The translations under genes and the position numbers were made by a program. Below, one piece after another: positions 56,602 to 64,000 of a stretch of 64,000 nt of DNA. Numbering within the stretch: position 1 is the stretch's first letter; each line of letters begins with the position of its first letter. Below the pieces are notes generated by a model, which saw only the letters and a list, made by a program, of their open reading frames with translations, was not told the DNA's origin and did not search any database. Origin of the DNA: Azonexus hydrophilus (GTDB lineage: Bacteria > Pseudomonadota > Gammaproteobacteria > Burkholderiales > Rhodocyclaceae); the NCBI RefSeq assembly GCF_001956855.1, contig NZ_MTHD01000001.1:186001-250000 (forward strand). Reading direction: 5' to 3'.

Positions 56602-57603
56602 ATGTCATTCACTTATCCGAAGCAGGCTGTCGTCGTCAGCGAGTTCATGCCGCAGCGCCAGCAGGCATTGCCGGCACGCAAGTGGTTTTCCCGAGCGCAA
56701 GCGCTTGCCGCGCTGTCTGTCCTGATGCTTGCCCTGTTGTTGTCCGTGGCCGGCCTCAAGCCCTGGCAGCGTGCCTCCCTGTTGCTGAATCAGCTGCTTG
56801 CTGAAGAGCGTGTGCGCGAGGCAGCGGTCTGGCTTCCCGACTATCAGGTGGATATCGATGCCAGGCCGATTCCCGGCCTGCACACCGACGTCTCGGGTCT
56901 GACTTACGATCCGGATCGTCGGTCGCTGTTTGCCATTACCAACTCGCGGCCGGAAATCGTCGAGCTGTCGCTGGCTGGCGAACTGCTGCGCCGGATTCCG
57001 CTGTCCGGGCTGCTTGATCCGGAGGCGATCGAATACCTGTCGCCGGGCCGCTATGTGGTGACCGACGAACGTCAGCAGTCGCTGGTTGAGGTAAGAATTG
57101 ACGATACCACGACGCATGTCGATGCCGGCACGGCCCGCCAGGTGGCGATCGGTATCGGGCGCAATGGCAACAAGGGGTTCGAGGGGCTGGCCTATGATCG
57201 TCGCGGCCAGCGTCTGTTCGTGGCCAAGGAGCGTGATCCGCAGCGGATTTACGAAATCACCGGTTTTGCCTCGCTGGCGCAGGATGGCGGTGCTGCGCTG
57301 GAAATTTCGGACAACCCGGTGCGCGATGCCGCCTTGCCGGGGCGTGATCTGTCGAGTCTCTATTTTGACGAGGCCACTGGCCACCTGCTGGCGCTCTCCG
57401 ACGAGTCGCGGCTGGTGGTTGAACTCGACCGCGACGGTCGGCCGCTCAGCAGCCTGTCGTTGAAAGCCGGCCGCCACGGCCTGCAGGATTCAGTGCCGCA
57501 GGCCGAGGGAATGGCCATGGATGATCGCGGCAACCTGTACATCGTCAGCGAGCCGAACCTGTTCTACCGCTTCAGCCGGCCGGATGCAGGCCGTTCAGAC
57601 TGA
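56602..57603 (+). CDS. SdiA-regulated-domain (YjiK-like) membrane-anchored protein
   Basis: A 333-residue protein with one N-terminal transmembrane helix (ALAALSVLMLALLLSVAGL, about 35-55) and a periplasmic beta-propeller-like SdiA-regulated domain with HTDVSGLTYDPDRRSLFAITN, DPEAIEYLSPGRYVVTDER, GFEGLAYDRRGQRLFVAKE and QAEGMAMDDRGNLYIVSEPN. The function is unknown. I chose ATG 56602 over an upstream TTG. It is divergent from the PepSY gene and its 3' end overlaps the QseC-like gene by 32 bases. Confidence 0.82.
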   Translation: MSFTYPKQAVVVSEFMPQRQQALPARKWFSRAQALAALSVLMLALLLSVAGLKPWQRASLLLNQLLAEERVREAAVWLPDYQVDIDARPIPGLHTDVSGLTYDPDRRSLFAITNSRPEIVELSLAGELLRRIPLSGLLDPEAIEYLSPGRYVVTDERQQSLVEVRIDDTTTHVDAGTARQVAIGIGRNGNKGFEGLAYDRRGQRLFVAKERDPQRIYEITGFASLAQDGGAALEISDNPVRDAALPGRDLSSLYFDEATGHLLALSDESRLVVELDRDGRPLSSLSLKAGRHGLQDSVPQAEGMAMDDRGNLYIVSEPNLFYRFSRPDAGRSD

Positions 57604-58948
57604 CGGAAAAGCCGCCGTCCTGGCGGTTTTCCAGCTGCAGGCGGGCGCCATGCAGTTCGGCGATGCGCGCGACGATGGCCAGGCCGAGACCATTTCCTTC
57701 GCTGCTGCCCGGTTGACCGCGGAAAAAGCGTTCGCCGAGCCGGGCGAGGATGGCCGGGGCGACACCGGGGCCGTCGTCGCGGACGTCAAGGACGAAGGCT
57801 CCACCATCCTGGCGGATTTCGATGCAGATCCGGCAATCGGGCGGTGAATAGCGCAGTGCATTGTCAATCAGGTTGCGCAGTGCAATCTGCAACAGGTCGG
57901 CGTCGCCGCGCACGATGCTGGGTGTCTCCGGCACGACCTGGCGGATTTCCTGCGTTGCCTGCGGTTGCGCAGCGCGTGCACTGGCGATGGTTTCACCGAC
58001 GAGCCGGCCGAGATCGACCGGCAGGTTGCTCGGCGGGCTGCTCAGCGGATCGAGCCGGGCCAGTCGCAGCAGTTGTTCGACCAGGCGGCTGGCCCGGTCA
58101 ACACCGGCTTCGATCTGCTGCAGGGCGTGCTCGCGTACCGGCGAGTCGCCGCCGAGCCGGGCGACCTGAGTCTGTACTTTCAGCGCCGCCAGCGGCGTGC
58201 GCAATTCGTGGGCGGCATCGGCGGTGAACCGGCGCTCGTTGTCGAGCGTACGGTCGACGCGCTGAAACAGGCGATTTATCGCGTTGACCAGCGGCCTTGC
58301 TTCGGTCGGGATGCGTTTGCCCGGCAGTGCTGCCAGGTTGTCCGGGCTGCGCGTCGACACTTCGCGGGCGAGCAGGTCGAGCGGGCGCAGGGCGCGCTTG
58401 ATCGACAGGTAGATGAACAGGATCAGTACCGGCACGATCAGCACCAGCGGCAACACGGTCTGCACAGCGACTTCGAGTGCGGCGCGGTCGCGCAGGCCGA
58501 TCGCTTGCGCCACCTGGACGCGGTAGCGGCCATCGTCGGAAACCGCGTTGAGCACGCGCCAGGCCTGGTCGTGGCGGATGATGTCGTTGTAGTCGGCGAC
58601 ACCGAGAATCGGCAGTTCGGGGGCGTCGGGTGAGCGGGCGACAACGCTGCCGTCGCCCAGGCCGATCTGGAACTCCAATGGCGGTTCGTAGATGTTGTCT
58701 TCTGCGCCGCGTACGGTTTCCAGCCGGGCCACCAGTTCCGCCAGGTCGTCTTCGTTGTCGTGCGTGATCGCCAGCAGCAGTCGCGCCGTTTGCGCCAGGC
58801 TGCCGTCCATCAGTTCCTCGGCTTCGTGCTGCGCCTTGGTGTAGCTGAACCAGCCGGTGAGCAGCCAGATCAGCAGCACGACCGCACAGATTGCGGCGAG
58901 CAGCCGCCAGCGCAACGAATTGACGCGGTCCGGCGAGAACAGGTGCAT
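57572..58948 (-). CDS. QseC-like sensor histidine kinase
   Basis: A 458-residue kinase with two transmembrane helices (about 12-32 and 158-178). H-box TADAAHELRTPLAALKVQTQVARL, N-box NLIDNALRYSP, G1 DDGPGVAPAIL, G2 GNGLGLAIVARIA, the QseC/PmrB arrangement. It is last in the operon that begins with the thermostable-hemolysin gene. The ATG shares a base with the regulator stop. The stimulus is unknown; the product of the operon is one candidate. Confidence 0.88.
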   Translation of the reverse strand: MHLFSPDRVNSLRWRLLAAICAVVLLIWLLTGWFSYTKAQHEAEELMDGSLAQTARLLLAITHDNEDDLAELVARLETVRGAEDNIYEPPLEFQIGLGDGSVVARSPDAPELPILGVADYNDIIRHDQAWRVLNAVSDDGRYRVQVAQAIGLRDRAALEVAVQTVLPLVLIVPVLILFIYLSIKRALRPLDLLAREVSTRSPDNLAALPGKRIPTEARPLVNAINRLFQRVDRTLDNERRFTADAAHELRTPLAALKVQTQVARLGGDSPVREHALQQIEAGVDRASRLVEQLLRLARLDPLSSPPSNLPVDLGRLVGETIASARAAQPQATQEIRQVVPETPSIVRGDADLLQIALRNLIDNALRYSPPDCRICIEIRQDGGAFVLDVRDDGPGVAPAILARLGERFFRGQPGSSEGNGLGLAIVARIAELHGARLQLENRQDGGFSVSLNGLHPAG

Positions 58949-59610
58949 CAGGCTTCGTCCGCCAGCTGGTAACCGAGGCCGCGCACCGTCTTGATGAAAT
59001 CGGCGCCGAATTTCTTGCGCAGGTGATGAATATAAACCTCGACGGTGTTGCTGCCGGTTTCGTCACCCCAGGAATACAGGCTTTCTTCTAGCTGGCTGCG
59101 GCTGCGGATGTGACCGGGCGGGCTGAGCAGGGCTTGCAGCAGGGCGTATTCGCGTCCGGACAAGGGCACTTCCTGGCCGTTGAAGCTGACCCGCTTGCTC
59201 GCCGGGTCGAGGCTGACGCCGCGATGTTCGAGCAGCGGCTGGGCGTTGCCGCCGGCACGGCGCAGCAGCGCACGTATGCGGGCCTGCAGTTCGCCGAGGT
59301 CGAACGGTTTGGTCAGATAGTCGTCGGCACCGTGATCGAGGCCGGCGATCTTGTCTTCGCGCGTATCGCGGGCGGTGAGGACGAGTACCGGCGTGCGGTC
59401 GCCACGTCGGCGCAACTCGGCCAGCACCGTCAGGCCGTCCTTGCCGGGCAGGCCGAGGTCGAGGATGCAGGCGTCGTAGCTGTGATCGGCCAGTGCGTGC
59501 AAGGCCATTTGTCCGTCGCGCACCCAGTCGACCGCATAAGCGGCCAGCATCAGCCCGGCGCGGATGCCGTCGCCGAGCAGTGCATCGTCTTCAGCAAGCA
59601 GGATTCTCAA
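58948..59610 (-). CDS. QseB/PmrA-like response regulator
   Basis: A 220-residue OmpR-family regulator with LLAEDDALLGDGI, phospho-Asp in ACILDLGLPGKDG (near residue 51), Lys in YLTKPF, and winged helix LSGREYALLQALLSPPGHIRSRSQLEESLY...TVRGLGYQL. A PmrA/QseB-like direct repeat at 63828-63844 upstream of the operon suggests autoregulation. The ATG directly follows the stop of the TPR protein gene. Confidence 0.9.
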   Translation of the reverse strand: MRILLAEDDALLGDGIRAGLMLAAYAVDWVRDGQMALHALADHSYDACILDLGLPGKDGLTVLAELRRRGDRTPVLVLTARDTREDKIAGLDHGADDYLTKPFDLGELQARIRALLRRAGGNAQPLLEHRGVSLDPASKRVSFNGQEVPLSGREYALLQALLSPPGHIRSRSQLEESLYSWGDETGSNTVEVYIHHLRKKFGADFIKTVRGLGYQLADEA

Positions 59611-60267
59611 TTATTGTGCGTCCTTGGCAGTCTTGTTCAACAGCGCCTGGATTTCCTTGCGCCGCCCCTGGTCGGCCAGTTCACGGCCGGGCCGGGCCGG
59701 CGCGGCGAGTGCCTTTTCCAGATAGCGGCGACCTTCGACCACGCGATCTTCTTCGATCAGATACTCGCCGTAAAAAAAGTTGGGGTCAATGCCGGTCGGG
59801 TTGATCGCCAGCGACTTCCTGAACAGTTCCTCGGCCTTGTCCTTGTCGCCGAAAGCGATCGGCCAGCGCGGCACCTTGACGTAAAGCGTTGCCAGGCTGG
59901 TGTAGGCCGAGCCGTTGAGGGCCTTTTCGTCGAGTTTCAGGCTTTCTTCCAGCAGCTTTTTGGCTTCCTTGGCCAGCGACAGTGCGCCCAGGCCGCCGCG
60001 GGCACCGGCTTCGCTGGAGACGACGATGGCTTCCCAGATCAGCGCCGGTGCCAGGTTGGGTTGGGCCTGCGAGAGCTGGCGGGCCTGCACGGCGAGTTCG
60101 TGATACAGATCGGCCTGCAGTTTTTCCGGCTGGCGATACTTGATTTCGGCCCAGCGGTCCTGGATCGGGCGGATCAGCTCTTCGCCGGGGGTGGCATGGG
60201 CCAGTGCGGTGACGCTGATGCAGGCGGCGAGGAAAAGGGTTTTCAGGCGGGTTTTCAGGCGGGACAT
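59611..60267 (-). CDS. Exported TPR-like protein
   Basis: A 218-residue protein with a signal peptide (ending ALAHA) and helical repeats resembling TPRs: ELAVQARQLSQAQPNLAPALIWEAIVVSS, AKKLLEESLKLDEKALNGSAYTSLATLY, DKAEELFRKSLAINPTGIDPNFFYGEYL. It is probably periplasmic and a protein-interaction module. AAGGAG-TCACC precedes the ATG. It lies in the middle of the operon, between the enzyme genes and the two-component genes. Confidence 0.8.
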   Translation of the reverse strand: MSRLKTRLKTLFLAACISVTALAHATPGEELIRPIQDRWAEIKYRQPEKLQADLYHELAVQARQLSQAQPNLAPALIWEAIVVSSEAGARGGLGALSLAKEAKKLLEESLKLDEKALNGSAYTSLATLYVKVPRWPIAFGDKDKAEELFRKSLAINPTGIDPNFFYGEYLIEEDRVVEGRRYLEKALAAPARPGRELADQGRRKEIQALLNKTAKDAQ

Positions 60268-60288
60268 GGTGACTCCTTGAAAAATGGT

Positions 60289-61074
60289 TCAGGCCTTGGC
60301 GGCGTGTTGCTTGATTTGTGCCAGCTTGCCGCGCAGGCCCCGGTCGACCAGCGACGGGGCGAAGCCGTTGAGCCAGGCGAACAGTTTTTCCGGAAAGCCG
60401 ATGTGACTTTCCGGCGTGTTGTCGCGTAGCGTGGCGACAATGTGTTCGGCAACCGTTTCCGGCGTGTCGGTGGCGCTGCCCAGCGCCTTGTTCAGCGCTC
60501 GCGCAGCGGCCGAATTGATCGGCGTGTCGATGGCGCGTGGGGCAATGTGGATGATGCGGACCGTGCTGTCGGCCAGTTCCCGGCGCAGGGCCTGGGAAAA
60601 GCCGTGCAGCCCGGCCTTGGCGGCCGAATAGGCGGCGAAGCCGGCAAACGGAATGCTGCCGAAGGTCGAGCCGACATTGACTACGGCTGCTGCCGGCTGT
60701 TGCGTCAGCCAAGGCAATAGTGCCTGGGTCAGGCGCAGCGGGGCGGCCAGATTGGTCGCCAGGATGCGTTCGACGTCGCTCCAGTCCTGCTCGGCGAGCA
60801 GGCCGAAACCGCCGATGCCGGCATTGTTGATCAGGATGTTGGCGCGAAAATTCTGCGTAGCGGCAACGGTGGCTGCGATGCCGGCGGTGGTGCCGAGGTC
60901 GGCTTGCAGCAACTGGTATTCGCAACTGGCCGGCAAATTGATGCGGGCCAGTGCCGCCGGGTCGCGGCCGGTCAGCAGTAGCGCGGCACCAGCCGCCGCG
61001 AGGCGGTCGGCGAGCACGCTGCCGAGGCCGCCGCTGGCCCCGGTCAGGACAATGCGGGCGCCGTTCAGTTGCAT
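60289..61074 (-). CDS. Short-chain dehydrogenase/reductase
   Basis: A 261-residue classical SDR. The NAD(P) motif is TGASGGLGSVLADRLA at residues 10-25, NNAG appears in ILINNAGIGGFG, and the active-site Ser and YxxxK are in VNVGSTFGSIPFAGFAAYSAAKAGLHGF. Substrate is unknown, likely a lipid-derived aldehyde, ketone or alcohol from the neighbouring enzymes. It overlaps the ligase-oxygenase gene by 10 bases. The C-terminus EKLFAWLNGFAPSLVDRGLRGKLAQIK is longer than the minimal SDR and could be membrane-associated. Confidence 0.88.
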   Translation of the reverse strand: MQLNGARIVLTGASGGLGSVLADRLAAAGAALLLTGRDPAALARINLPASCEYQLLQADLGTTAGIAATVAATQNFRANILINNAGIGGFGLLAEQDWSDVERILATNLAAPLRLTQALLPWLTQQPAAAVVNVGSTFGSIPFAGFAAYSAAKAGLHGFSQALRRELADSTVRIIHIAPRAIDTPINSAAARALNKALGSATDTPETVAEHIVATLRDNTPESHIGFPEKLFAWLNGFAPSLVDRGLRGKLAQIKQHAAKA

Positions 61075-63188
61075 GCTGCGACCTCGACCGGCAGGGCGTG
61101 GAAGATGTCGCCGTAGAGCTTGAAGAAGACCTTGGCGGCGTGCAGCACGTCGGCCTGATCTGCCGGCGTCATCAGGTCGAGGATGTTGGCCAGGTGCTGC
61201 GTGTGTTCCTGGTCGAGCGTGCCGTGCGAGCGCAGGTAGGTGAAGGCGCCGTCGGGCAGGCCGAGGGCGGTCTGGATGCGGTCGGCGGCATTGAGCGCGA
61301 GGTCGACGCTGGTGCCTTCGAGGACGAAGACCATGCCGAAGAAACCGGCCGGATTGCCGCGGTTGATCAGGTCGTAGGCGTAGGCGATCATCAGTTCGGC
61401 CGGCAGCTCCGGGCGGCTGTTGCGCACTGCCTCGGCGTCGCCACCGGCGGCGGCGATGTCGTTGAGGATCCATTCCTCGTGGCCGATTTCTTCCTCGATG
61501 TACTCGGCGACGCCGGCACGCATCCACGCCAGGCGTTCGGGCAGGCGGCCACCGAGGGTCATCAGCAACGGCGTCGTGTGGCGCACGTGGTGGTAGGCCT
61601 GGGCCAGGAAGGCGAGATAGCTGTCGAGGCTGGCGCGGCCCTGCAGGCATTCGCTGATGATCGGTGCGGACAGCAGGTGGGCGCGGGCCTGGGCGGTTTC
61701 GAACTTGAGCGTGTCGTAGAAGGACATCGGGGACTCCTCGGAAGAATGGAGCGCCGCCAGGGCGGCGCGGTAATGGTCGATGATGGCTTGCCGGCGCGGC
61801 CGGCCGTTGCCGGTGGCCAGGCCGTTGGCCGGGGTGAATGGCGGGCTGGCGATGAAATGGGCGATCCGTGCGTAGTCCGGCAGGCCAGCGTTGGCGCGGG
61901 CGATGGCTTCGCCGAGCACGCCTTCCGGCATGCCGGGCAGTGCCACGACGATGGCGGTCAGCGCCGCCTGGCCGTCGCCGGTGACGATCGCCTGAAGAAT
62001 CTGCGGCTGGGCGAGCAGGGCGGCTTCGACCCATTCCGGCGAGATGTTGCGGCCGAACGAGGTGATCAGCAGGTTCTTGTGCCGGCCGGCCAGGTGCAGG
62101 TGACCGTTGTCATCGAAGCTCGCCAGGTCACCGCTCGGAAAGGCACCGCCGGCCGGTGATGGCTGGCCGATGTAGCCGAGGAAGGCGCGTGTGCGCACCT
62201 GCAGTTCGCCGTTTTCGACGCTGAGCGCTGCATGGGTCAGCGGGCGGCCGACGCCGTCGCCGTCATCACCCGGGCGATTGATCGCCACCACCGAACCGCC
62301 TTCGGTCAGGCCGTAGCCCTGATAGGCGGGAATGCCGGCCTGACGGGCACTGGCCAGCAGTTCCGGGGCGACGCGGGCGCCGCCGACGGCGGCAAATTTC
62401 AGTGAATCCTGCGGTCGACCGCAGGATTTGAGCAAAAACGTCGCCCACGCCTTGAGCAGTTCGGGGACGAGGATGACGCTGGTGGCAGCGGTAGCGTGCA
62501 GCTTGCGGTCGAGCGCTGCCGGATCGAAACCCTGCATGCCGGCCCAGCCAAGTTCGGCCAGTTTCGGCAGATGCACCGTCATGCCGCGCAGCAGCGGCGC
62601 GTAGACGCCGGCAACGTTCTCCAGCAGCAGCGCCAGTGGCAACACGGCGAGATGGCTGGTCAGTGGCAGGTCGGCCAGGCGTTCCTGGACGGCTCGGGCG
62701 GTGTCGAGCAGACCGTCGGCACCGAGGCAGACGCCCTTGGGCGCGCCGGTGCTGCCGGAGGTGAAGGAAACTTTGGCCGTGCCAGCCGGCAGTTCGGCCG
62801 GCTCGACGACCCGGCGCATCCAGCTCAGGCCCTGCCAGCGGCCGGTGATGGCAAAACCGAGATCGAGCGCGCCGATGCGTTCCGGCTGATCGGTCAGGAC
62901 GGTATCGGCAGCGGACTGTTCGAGCGCGTGGCGCAATTGTTCCGGGTGGAAGAAGGCGGGCAGCGGCAGATGGACGAGGCCGGTGTCCTGGCAGGCGAGG
63001 TCGGCAATGACCCAGGCCGGACTGTTGTCGGCCAGTACCCCGACGACGTGGCTGCCGGCGAGGCGTTCGCCCACCGCCAGCATCTCGGCGACGACCTCGC
63101 CGGCCAGCCAGCAGCGTTCACTGCCCAGCAGCAGCGGGCTGCCGGCCGGGCGGGCGGCCAGTTCGGATTGCCAGGTGAACTCAGCCAT
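61065..63188 (-). CDS. AMP-forming acyl ligase fused to a haem-oxygenase-like diiron domain
   Basis: A 707-residue fusion. Residues 1 to about 480 are an ANL adenylate-forming ligase: VSFTSGSTGAPKGV, YQGYGLTEGG, PSGDLASFDDNGHLHLAGRHKN. The A10 lysine position reads TGNGRPRR, so the usual catalytic Lys is Arg. Residues 488-707 are a haem-oxygenase-like (PF14518-type) domain with candidate metal ligands in QAYHHVRHT, EEEIGHEEW and SHGTLDQEHTQHL. An internal ATG at 61727 (residue 488) has GAGGAG 6 bases upstream, so the oxygenase domain may also be made alone. Likely role: activation of a fatty or amino acid and oxidative modification. Confidence 0.85.
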   Translation of the reverse strand: MAEFTWQSELAARPAGSPLLLGSERCWLAGEVVAEMLAVGERLAGSHVVGVLADNSPAWVIADLACQDTGLVHLPLPAFFHPEQLRHALEQSAADTVLTDQPERIGALDLGFAITGRWQGLSWMRRVVEPAELPAGTAKVSFTSGSTGAPKGVCLGADGLLDTARAVQERLADLPLTSHLAVLPLALLLENVAGVYAPLLRGMTVHLPKLAELGWAGMQGFDPAALDRKLHATAATSVILVPELLKAWATFLLKSCGRPQDSLKFAAVGGARVAPELLASARQAGIPAYQGYGLTEGGSVVAINRPGDDGDGVGRPLTHAALSVENGELQVRTRAFLGYIGQPSPAGGAFPSGDLASFDDNGHLHLAGRHKNLLITSFGRNISPEWVEAALLAQPQILQAIVTGDGQAALTAIVVALPGMPEGVLGEAIARANAGLPDYARIAHFIASPPFTPANGLATGNGRPRRQAIIDHYRAALAALHSSEESPMSFYDTLKFETAQARAHLLSAPIISECLQGRASLDSYLAFLAQAYHHVRHTTPLLMTLGGRLPERLAWMRAGVAEYIEEEIGHEEWILNDIAAAGGDAEAVRNSRPELPAELMIAYAYDLINRGNPAGFFGMVFVLEGTSVDLALNAADRIQTALGLPDGAFTYLRSHGTLDQEHTQHLANILDLMTPADQADVLHAAKVFFKLYGDIFHALPVEVAACN

Positions 63189-63780
63189 GACGCTTCACCA
63201 TTTCCAGCGCCAGGCGAATGCGGCCGGCAACGACGATCGGCTGGCTGTCGTAGTAGCTGCCCCAGTCGGCCGCCTGGTCGCCGAGGCAGGCCGGGTCGGC
63301 GCTGGCCAGTGCCAGCGGCGGCAGACCGAGACGGCGGAAGATGCCGATCAGTTCGCGGGTGGCGGTGAAGACGACCCATTCGTAGCCGAGCCGGTCGAGA
63401 TGCGCGGCCAGGGTGAGGATGACATCGACGCTGCCGCCCGCACGGTCGGCGGCGAGGTTGCCGACTTCGACGATGGCTTCGCGGCGCACGTTCTGGCCGG
63501 CCAGACGGCCAACGGCAGTTTCGATCGGCGCATCGAGGTAGTTTTCGAGGAACAGCCGGTCTTCACCGGCACAGCGCCAGCCGGCCGTGGCGACGATGCG
63601 TTCGCCGTCTTCGAGCAGCATCAGGTTGGGGGCGAAGCTTTTGACCTCGGCACCGTAATGGCGGCGGAAAATATCGGCGATGAAGCCTTCCGCAGCCGCC
63701 CGTTGTGGCGCACCGACGACGGTATGGCGGACTGTCGGCAACGGCCGGCGGGTCTGGAAAATCTTCTGGATGGCAGCCAC
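63181..63780 (-). CDS. Thermostable-hemolysin-family (GNAT-like) protein
   Basis: About 199 residues of the T_hemolysin family, recognised by FAPNLMLLED, GWRCAGEDRLFLENYLDAPIE and the core REAIVEVGNLAADRAGGSVDVILTL. That core resembles N-acyl amino acid and acyl-homoserine-lactone synthases of the GNAT-like clan. I chose the GTG at 63780 because GAGGTC lies 6 to 12 bases upstream; a TTG seven codons upstream lacks a site. It overlaps the ligase gene by 8 bases and is first in the operon. An N-acyltransferase function is an inference; the family name does not prove hemolysis. Confidence 0.78.
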   Translation of the reverse strand: MAAIQKIFQTRRPLPTVRHTVVGAPQRAAAEGFIADIFRRHYGAEVKSFAPNLMLLEDGERIVATAGWRCAGEDRLFLENYLDAPIETAVGRLAGQNVRREAIVEVGNLAADRAGGSVDVILTLAAHLDRLGYEWVVFTATRELIGIFRRLGLPPLALASADPACLGDQAADWGSYYDSQPIVVAGRIRLALEMVKRHG

Positions 63781-63827
63781 GGTGATGACCTCGGAGAACA
63801 ATATGGCGCCAAGGATGCGGCCGGCAA

Positions 63828-63844
63828 ATTAAAGGAAACTTAAG
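63828..63844 (-). promoter_or_regulatory. PmrA/QseB-like direct repeat upstream of the hemolysin operon
   Basis: On the minus strand CTTAAG-N5-TTTAAT matches the PmrA/QseB pattern CTTAAG-N5-CTTAAG (first half perfect, second 4 of 6). TTGCCG (63822-63827) and CATATT (63800-63805), 16 bases apart, are candidate promoter elements directly downstream. The QseB-like regulator encoded in the operon is the likely binder. Confidence 0.55.
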
Positions 63845-63935
63845 CGTTTTCTTTTTTTGTATCCGGGCGCTTTTCGCACGCGGCCGGATTCGTGCATCAT
63901 TAACCATCAGACAGGCAGGACTTCCCGGGGGGAAC

Positions 63936-64000
63936 ATGGCTTATACGCGTAACGTCGGCCTCAGTGCATCCGAGGACCGGATCGAGAAACTGATTGCCGA
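63936..64000 (+). CDS. Start of an unidentified gene, cut by the window edge
   Basis: An ATG at 63936 preceded by a GGGGGGAAC ribosome-site-like run opens 21 codons (MAYTRNVGLSASEDRIEKLI and one more) to the end of the window. The segment looks like the N-terminus of a soluble protein, but too little is present to name a family. It is divergent from the hemolysin operon. Confidence 0.55.
   Translation, partial: MAYTRNVGLSASEDRIEKLIA

Overview
The window is a GC-rich, gene-dense chromosomal segment that reads as a betaproteobacterium of the Rhodocyclales (Dechloromonas/Azonexus-like). This rests on a MerR-controlled leucine/isovalerate (liu) operon beside a class I polyhydroxyalkanoate synthase, the mreBCD-mrdA-rodA-rlpA order, metX-metW, the O2-independent ubiquinone genes ubiUVT, and a late cobalamin pathway under riboswitches. 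The placement is inferred from gene content and was not computed. I saw no rRNA, tRNA, IS element, prophage or CRISPR array.

Layout. 1-12.1 kb (minus): liu operon, read from a thioesterase gene and isovaleryl-CoA dehydrogenase through a GNAT/carbonic-anhydrase fusion, thiolase, EamA exporter, second acyl-CoA dehydrogenase, DsbA-fold isomerase, LOG protein, methylcrotonyl-CoA carboxylase, methylglutaconyl-CoA hydratase and HMG-CoA lyase (cut by the window edge). LiuR and a LiuR-type palindrome lie at its head. 12.6-16.4 kb (plus): metallo-beta-lactamase-fold protein, phaC, OmpA-like lipoprotein. 16.4-18.8 kb (minus): ubiUVT behind a perfect FNR-type box. 18.9-19.8 kb: receiver-ATPase protein. 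19.8-26.3 kb (minus): rod-shape operon. 26.4-30.1 kb (plus): gatCAB with a lipoprotein gene between gatA and gatB. 30.1-36.6 kb: pyrE, exonuclease III, a YqjD/YqjE/YqjK-like membrane cluster, an AmpG-like transporter, and metXW behind a SAM-II riboswitch. 36.8-42.5 kb: PilZ protein, TonB receptor, and a GGDEF/EAL gene interrupted by an in-frame amber codon, overlapped by a periplasmic binding-protein gene. 42.5-51.7 kb: cobalamin assembly and salvage, with two cobalamin riboswitches. 51.7-56.5 kb: LTA-synthase-type sulfatase, PhoPQ-like two-component system and PepSY protein. 56.6-63.8 kb: SdiA-regulated-domain protein, then a six-gene minus operon of thermostable-hemolysin-family protein, adenylate ligase fused to a haem-oxygenase-like diiron domain, SDR, TPR protein and a QseBC-like two-component system.

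How it works together. Leucine breakdown yields acetyl-CoA and acetoacetate, which can feed polyhydroxybutyrate synthesis. Sequence-visible control includes a LiuR operator, an FNR box, SAM-II and B12 riboswitches, and PhoP- and PmrA/QseB-type direct repeats.

The most promising undescribed system is the 57.6-63.8 kb operon. It looks like a small lipid-derived metabolite pathway carrying its own two-component regulator. Other unusual points are the hairpin-embedded amber codon in the GGDEF/EAL gene, the GNAT-carbonic anhydrase fusion, and the lipoprotein gene inside gatCAB.
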